53,993 nt of DNA from Clostridia bacterium (GTDB lineage Bacteria; Bacillota; Clostridia; Oscillospirales; CAG-272). The position numbers and the translations under genes were made by a program. The stretch spans positions 1 through 53,993 of the forward strand of contig CAAFYZ010000040.1 in NCBI GenBank assembly GCA_900767415.1, given 5' to 3'. This document shows, piece after piece, positions 50,323 to 53,993 of the stretch. Below the pieces are notes generated by a model. That model ran no database searches and was not told where the DNA came from. It worked only from the letters and a program-made list of their open reading frames with translations. How positions within the stretch are numbered: the stretch's first letter is position 1; every line of letters starts with the position of its first letter.

Positions 50323-51654
50323 ATGTTCGGCAGTCTTACGGAAAAACTGGCAAACGCTTTCAAGAAGTTCCGCAACAAAGGAAAACTGACCGAAGCCGAT
50401 GTGCGGGAAGGTATGCGCGAGATCAAGCTCGCCCTTCTGGAAGCCGATGTCAACTTCAAGGTCGTCAAAGAATTCACGAAAACCGTCACCGAGCGTGCCG
50501 TCGGCTCCTCGGTGCTCGAAAGTCTCCTGCCCGAACAGCAGATCGTCAAGATCGTCAACGAAGAATTGACGGCACTGATGGGCGGAGAAAATACAAAACT
50601 CACCATCGCGCCGAAACCTCCGACCGTCATCATGATGGTAGGTCTTCAGGGCGCGGGAAAAACCACGCACGCGGGGAAACTCGCGGCACTCTACAAATCC
50701 AAGGGCAAAAATCCCCTGCTCGTCGCCTGCGACGTCTACCGCCCCGCGGCGGTCGATCAGCTCGAGATCGTCGGCGAGACGGTCAAAGTTCCCGTCTTTT
50801 CGATGGGTACGAAGATCTCCCCCGTCGAAATCGCGAAGGCGGGCGTGGAACACGCGAAGAAAAACGGCTATGACATGGTCTTTATCGACACGGCGGGCAG
50901 ACTGCACATCGACGAGGAATTGATGGGCGAGCTTGTCAGAATCAAAGAGACCGTGAATCCGACCGAGATCCTTCTGACCGTGGACGCGATGACGGGTCAG
51001 GACGCCGTCAATGTGGCAAAAACCTTCAATGACCTGCTCGACATCACGGGCGTCGTCCTCACGAAGATGGACGGCGACACGCGCGGCGGTGCGGCACTGT
51101 CGGTCAAATATATCACGGGAAAACCGATTAAGTTCGTCGGCACGGGGGAAAAGCCCGATGCCATCGAACCCTTCTATCCCGACCGTATGGCATCGCGGAT
51201 TCTCGGCATGGGCGACATCCTCACGCTGATCGAAAAGGCGGAGGCGGCATACGACGAAAAAAGCGCAAAAGAGATGGAGAAAAAGATCCGTGAACAGACC
51301 TTCACGCTCGACGACTTCCTCTCTCAGATGCATCAGCTCAAAAAAATGGGCAATCTGAATCAACTGGTCGGTATGCTCCCCGGCGTCAAGGCGAATTCTC
51401 TGAAAAACGCCGAGATCGACGAAAAGCAGCTGGCACGCACCGAGGCGATCATCCTTTCGATGACGCGTGCGGAGCGCTTCCGCTCCGAGATCATCAACGG
51501 CTCGCGCAGAAAGCGCATTGCCACGGGTTCGGGCACGAGCGTCGAAGAGGTCAACAAACTTCTGCGCCAGTTCGATCAGATGAAGAAAATGATGAAGCAG
51601 TTTTCCGGTATGGGAAAGCGGCGCGGCGCAGCGGGAATGAAACTCCCCTTCTGA
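50323..51654 (+). CDS. ffh: signal recognition particle protein
   Basis: A 443-residue SRP54/Ffh GTPase that binds 4.5S/scRNA and targets nascent membrane and secreted proteins. N domain (1-~85), G domain with 'GLQGAGKTTHAGKLA' (G1, near residue 107), 'DVYRPAAVDQL', 'DTAGRLHIDEEL' (G3) and 'TKMDGDTRGGAALS' (G4), and a Met-rich M domain that ends after 'MKKMMKQFSGMGKRRGAAGMKLPF'. Its stop codon is directly followed by a heptad repeat array. Confidence 0.97.
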   Translation: MFGSLTEKLANAFKKFRNKGKLTEADVREGMREIKLALLEADVNFKVVKEFTKTVTERAVGSSVLESLLPEQQIVKIVNEELTALMGGENTKLTIAPKPPTVIMMVGLQGAGKTTHAGKLAALYKSKGKNPLLVACDVYRPAAVDQLEIVGETVKVPVFSMGTKISPVEIAKAGVEHAKKNGYDMVFIDTAGRLHIDEELMGELVRIKETVNPTEILLTVDAMTGQDAVNVAKTFNDLLDITGVVLTKMDGDTRGGAALSVKYITGKPIKFVGTGEKPDAIEPFYPDRMASRILGMGDILTLIEKAEAAYDEKSAKEMEKKIREQTFTLDDFLSQMHQLKKMGNLNQLVGMLPGVKANSLKNAEIDEKQLARTEAIILSMTRAERFRSEIINGSRRKRIATGSGTSVEEVNKLLRQFDQMKKMMKQFSGMGKRRGAAGMKLPF

Positions 51655-51759
51655 CCCTTTTCCCTTTTCACTCTTCACTCTTCACTCTTCACTCTTCACT
51701 CTTCACTTTTCACTTTTCACTCTTCACTTTTCACTTTTCCCTTTTCCCTTTTCACTTTC
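51655..51759. repeat. array of fifteen 7-bp repeats (CACTCTT family)
   Basis: Exactly 105 bp, beginning at the first base after the ffh stop codon: two CCCTTTT, five CACTCTT, two CACTTTT, one CACTCTT, two CACTTTT, two CCCTTTT and one CACTTTC. The strand is C/T only apart from A at the second unit position. It runs up to the -10 region of rpsP. Confidence 0.95.
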
Positions 51760-51762
51760 GCT

Positions 51763-51768
51763 TATAAT
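51763..51768 (+). promoter_or_regulatory. -10 element of a possible rpsP promoter
   Basis: TATAAT at 51763-51768 lies just after the heptad array; any -35 would fall inside the array (CCTTTT at 51740-51745, weak). rpsP may instead be read from the ffh promoter. Confidence 0.45.
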
Positions 51769-51813
51769 TAAAAAATTATAAAATAAAAAACAAAACCTTT
51801 GGAGGAAAAAACA

Positions 51814-52059
51814 ATGGCAGTCAAAATCAGACTTAAGAGAATCGGCGCGAAAAAGTCGCCCTTCTACCGCGTCATCGTGGCGGACGAGAGATCTCCCCGT
51901 AACGGTAAGTTCATCGAAGAGCTCGGTTACTACAACCCGATGACCGATCCCGCCGACATCAAGATCGATGCCGAGAAGGCAACGAAATGGATCGCGAACG
52001 GCGCACAGCCGACCGATACCGTCCGCGCCCTGCTGAAAAAGAGCGAAATCCTGAAGTAA
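51814..52059 (+). CDS. rpsP: 30S ribosomal protein S16
   Basis: An 81-residue S16, an assembly protein of the 30S body. 'MAVKIRLKRIGAKKSPFYRVIVADER' is the canonical N terminus and fixes the start at 51814, after TTTGGAGGAAAAAAC. It is followed 18 bp later by khpA, as is usual in Firmicutes. Confidence 0.97.
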   Translation: MAVKIRLKRIGAKKSPFYRVIVADERSPRNGKFIEELGYYNPMTDPADIKIDAEKATKWIANGAQPTDTVRALLKKSEILK

Positions 52060-52077
52060 GCAGAAACGGGTACGGCT

Positions 52078-52317
52078 ATGGATCTGAATCTGAAACAAAT
52101 TCTGACAGACATCGCCCGTGCGATCGTCGATACACCGGACGCCGTCCGTGTGGAAGAGACGGTGGACGGGGACGATGTGGAGCTTGTGCTCTCCGTCGCG
52201 GAGGACGACACCGGCATGGTCATCGGTCGCCACGGCAAAATTGCCAAAGCCATCCGTCAGATCATGAAAGTTGCCGCCGCCAAAGCCGGCAAGCACGTCA
52301 ATGTCGAAATCAAGTAA
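52078..52317 (+). CDS. khpA: KH-domain RNA-binding protein KhpA
   Basis: A 79-residue KhpA (YlqC). The KH-domain loop is 'GMVIGRHGKIAKAIRQIMK' near residue 46. It forms a homo- or heterodimer with KhpB and binds many RNAs, affecting cell division and elongation in streptococci. It lies in the rpsP-khpA pair; the usual downstream rimM-trmD-rplS genes do not follow here. Confidence 0.93.
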   Translation: MDLNLKQILTDIARAIVDTPDAVRVEETVDGDDVELVLSVAEDDTGMVIGRHGKIAKAIRQIMKVAAAKAGKHVNVEIK

Positions 52318-52318
52318 A

Positions 52319-52352
52319 AACCTCCCGGGGTCTTTTTGCCCCGGGGTTTTTC
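52319..52352 (+). terminator. terminator after khpA
   Basis: CTCCCGGGG/CCCCGGGG hairpin with TCTTTTTG loop, followed by TTTTTC. Confidence 0.88.
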
Positions 52353-52445
52353 TTTGTCGGGTTTGCCCAAAGGAATAACGGATTCTCTGTACAACCCGCA
52401 CAAATATTTTTCCTGTTTTTCCCTTACTAAAGGAGTTTATCTACC

Positions 52446-53954
52446 ATGAAAAAATATATTTTGGCTCTGGATCAAGGTACGACGTCCTCCCGTGCGATTC
52501 TCTTCGACACCGCGGGAAGAATCGTCAGCACCTCGCAGAAAGAATTCCCGCAGATCTTCCCGAAAGAGGGGTGGGTCGAACACGATCCGATGATCCTCTG
52601 GTCGACCGAGATCGCCGTCGCCACCGAGGCACTTCTGAAAATCGGCGGACAGTGGGAAGAGGTCGCCGGGATCGGAATCACCAATCAGCGCGAAACCGTC
52701 ATCGTCTGGGAGCGTGCAAGCGGACGCCCGATCTATAACGCCATCGTATGGCAGTGCCGACGCACCGCTCCCCGCTGCGAAGAGCTGATCCGCGACGGGT
52801 ATGAAGACATGATCCGCGAAAAGACGGGTCTTCTCGTCGACCCCTATTTTTCCGCGACGAAGGCGGAGTGGATTCTCGATCATACGGAAGGCGCAAGAGA
52901 GGCGGCGGAGCGTGGCGAGCTCTGCTTCGGCACGGTCGACAGTTGGCTCATCTTCCAACTGACGGGAGGTACCGTCCACGCGACCGACGCGTCCAACGCC
53001 TCGCGTACCATGCTCTTCAACATTCATACGCAGGACTGGGACGACGAACTGCTCGCCCTCTTCCGCATCCCGCGTGCCATGCTCCCGCGGGTGCAGGATT
53101 CCGCTTCTCTCTTCGGCATGACAGACCCCGGGATTCTCGGAGCCGCTCTGCCGATCGGCGGCGTGGCGGGAGACCAGCAGGCGGCACTGTTCGGTCAGTG
53201 CTGTTTTACCCCCGGGTCGTTAAAAAACACCTACGGCACCGGCGCCTTCCTTTTGATGAACACGGGCGACACCCCCTATACCAAGAACAACGGCCTGCTG
53301 ACCACCGTAGCATGGCGTCTTAACGGCAAGGTGACCTACGCGACCGAAGGGTCGGTCTTCACCTGCGGGGCGGCGATCCAATGGCTCCGCGACGGTCTGC
53401 GGATCATCGAATCCGCACAGGACAGCGAGTATTATGCCTCGAAAGTACCCGACAGCGGCGGCGTCATGATCGTCCCTGCTTTCAGCGGGCTGGGTGCTCC
53501 GTGGTGGGACCCTTATGCGCGCGGAACGGTCCTCGGCATTACCCGTGCGACAAACAAGTATCATCTGATCCGTGCGACGCTCGAATCCCTCGCCTATCAG
53601 ACCGCCGACGTCGTCGATCTGATGGAACGCTCCACCGGTATCCGCGTGCGCGAGCTTCGCGTCGACGGCGGTGCTTCGGCGAACGGTCTGCTCCTTACCA
53701 TGCAGGCGGATATTCTCGGTGTCCCGATCGAACGTCCCGCCTGTATCGAAACGACGGCACTCGGTGCGGCATATCTGTGCGGGCTGACCATCGGCATCTA
53801 TGCGTCCACCGACGAGATCGCGGCACACCGCGGCACCGACTTTATCATCCGTCCGACCAAGGACGACGCATGGCGGAGCCGTCATGTCGCCCGCTGGCGC
53901 CGCGCGGTAGAGCGCAGTCTCTCCTGGGCGTCGGAAGACGAAGACGAAGCGTGA
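52446..53954 (+). CDS. glpK: glycerol kinase
   Basis: A 502-residue FGGY kinase that phosphorylates glycerol to sn-glycerol 3-phosphate for catabolism or lipid synthesis. The N-terminal 'LALDQGTTSSRAILFD', 'GWVEHDPMILW', 'GITNQRETVIVWE' and the C-terminal 'VDGGASANGLLLTMQADILG' are diagnostic; length is standard (about 500). 'CCFTPGSLKNTYGTGAF' is the GlpK ATP-site loop. No glpF or glpD is adjacent. The start follows TAAAGGAG. An unclear promoter lies in the 92-bp gap after khpA. Confidence 0.97.
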   Translation: MKKYILALDQGTTSSRAILFDTAGRIVSTSQKEFPQIFPKEGWVEHDPMILWSTEIAVATEALLKIGGQWEEVAGIGITNQRETVIVWERASGRPIYNAIVWQCRRTAPRCEELIRDGYEDMIREKTGLLVDPYFSATKAEWILDHTEGAREAAERGELCFGTVDSWLIFQLTGGTVHATDASNASRTMLFNIHTQDWDDELLALFRIPRAMLPRVQDSASLFGMTDPGILGAALPIGGVAGDQQAALFGQCCFTPGSLKNTYGTGAFLLMNTGDTPYTKNNGLLTTVAWRLNGKVTYATEGSVFTCGAAIQWLRDGLRIIESAQDSEYYASKVPDSGGVMIVPAFSGLGAPWWDPYARGTVLGITRATNKYHLIRATLESLAYQTADVVDLMERSTGIRVRELRVDGGASANGLLLTMQADILGVPIERPACIETTALGAAYLCGLTIGIYASTDEIAAHRGTDFIIRPTKDDAWRSRHVARWRRAVERSLSWASEDEDEA

Positions 53955-53958
53955 AAAT

Positions 53959-53993
53959 AACCGATGCCGAAAACGTTTTCAGCATCGGTTTTA
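53959..53993 (+). terminator. terminator of glpK
   Basis: AACCGATGC/GCATCGGTT stem with an inner GAAAACGTTTTC palindrome, followed by TTT at the window edge. Confidence 0.85.

Noticed and set aside
51655..51759. CRISPR array
   Set aside because: Units are 7 bp with no spacers and no cas genes are present; this is a simple tandem repeat.

Overview
The window is a 54 kb chromosomal stretch from a spore-forming, Gram-positive bacterium of the class Clostridia, probably an uncultured gut lineage. The evidence is the sporulation trio YqfC/YqfD/YlbJ, a diaminopimelate dehydrogenase, an S-box (SAM-I) riboswitch on metK, a YlxM-Ffh-S16-KhpA cluster, strong AGGAGG-type ribosome binding sites, and many near-consensus sigma-A promoters with 17-bp spacers. 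Host-glycan enzymes (GH88 and GH20) fit a mucosal or gut habitat. Most of the window is GC-rich housekeeping DNA. One block, about 41.2-49.9 kb, is strikingly AT-rich and looks acquired.

Layout. 0-5 kb: end of an unidentified gene, a two-cluster ferredoxin, then an rRNA/tRNA methyltransferase pair (trmN6-like, rsmI) joined to a complete proline pathway (proB-proA-proC). 5-10.9 kb: fba, ddh, a GH88 unsaturated glucuronyl hydrolase, a PflX-type radical SAM protein, dCMP deaminase and ispE. 10.9-17.4 kb: rpsF-ssb-rpsR, an MFS transporter, a GH20 hexosaminidase, a small membrane protein and a serine hydrolase. 17.5-24.5 kb, minus strand: yqfC-yqfD-phoH-ybeY-era-recO-mutS2. 24.6-28.3 kb: ylbJ, metK with its riboswitch, and a PPi-type phosphofructokinase. 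28.5-36.0 kb: a six-gene minus-strand operon with a TerB_N/TerB_C protein, a BrxD-like P-loop ATPase, an Lhr-like helicase, a methyltransferase, Hsp33 and a divergent superoxide dismutase homologue. It is read from one consensus promoter to one strong terminator. 36.2-41.1 kb: a glycolipid-type glycosyltransferase, a flippase-like membrane protein, a YcxB-like protein, dgt and rpsT. 49.9-54 kb: ylxM-ffh-rpsP-khpA and glpK.

The standout is the AT-rich island between the divergent rpsT and ylxM promoters. It has its own consensus promoter and eight genes in one direction: an AMP-dependent acyl ligase, an acyl carrier protein, a PaaK/CapK-like adenylating enzyme, a radical SAM/SPASM maturase, an unknown protein, a 56-residue Cys-rich peptide, an ABC exporter and a BtrH/C39-fold protein. 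The peptide gene was found by eye; it has a perfect SD and the core pattern CC-x-C-x-C-x-C-x-C followed by a Ser-rich tail. The cluster reads as a ribosomally made, radical-SAM-modified peptide that may also carry an acyl group. It resembles the computationally defined but poorly characterised clostridial 'CLI_3235/CcpM' peptide maturation systems. The second system worth attention is the TerB-ATPase-helicase triad, a putative DNA-processing, stress or defence module.

Smaller points: arrays of related 7-bp repeats directly abut the stop codons of two genes; the ddh ribosome binding site lies inside a terminator-like hairpin and is followed by a TTG start; the RiPP precursor gene is bracketed by a 12-bp inverted repeat. 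No tRNA, rRNA, CRISPR array, transposase or integrase was seen.
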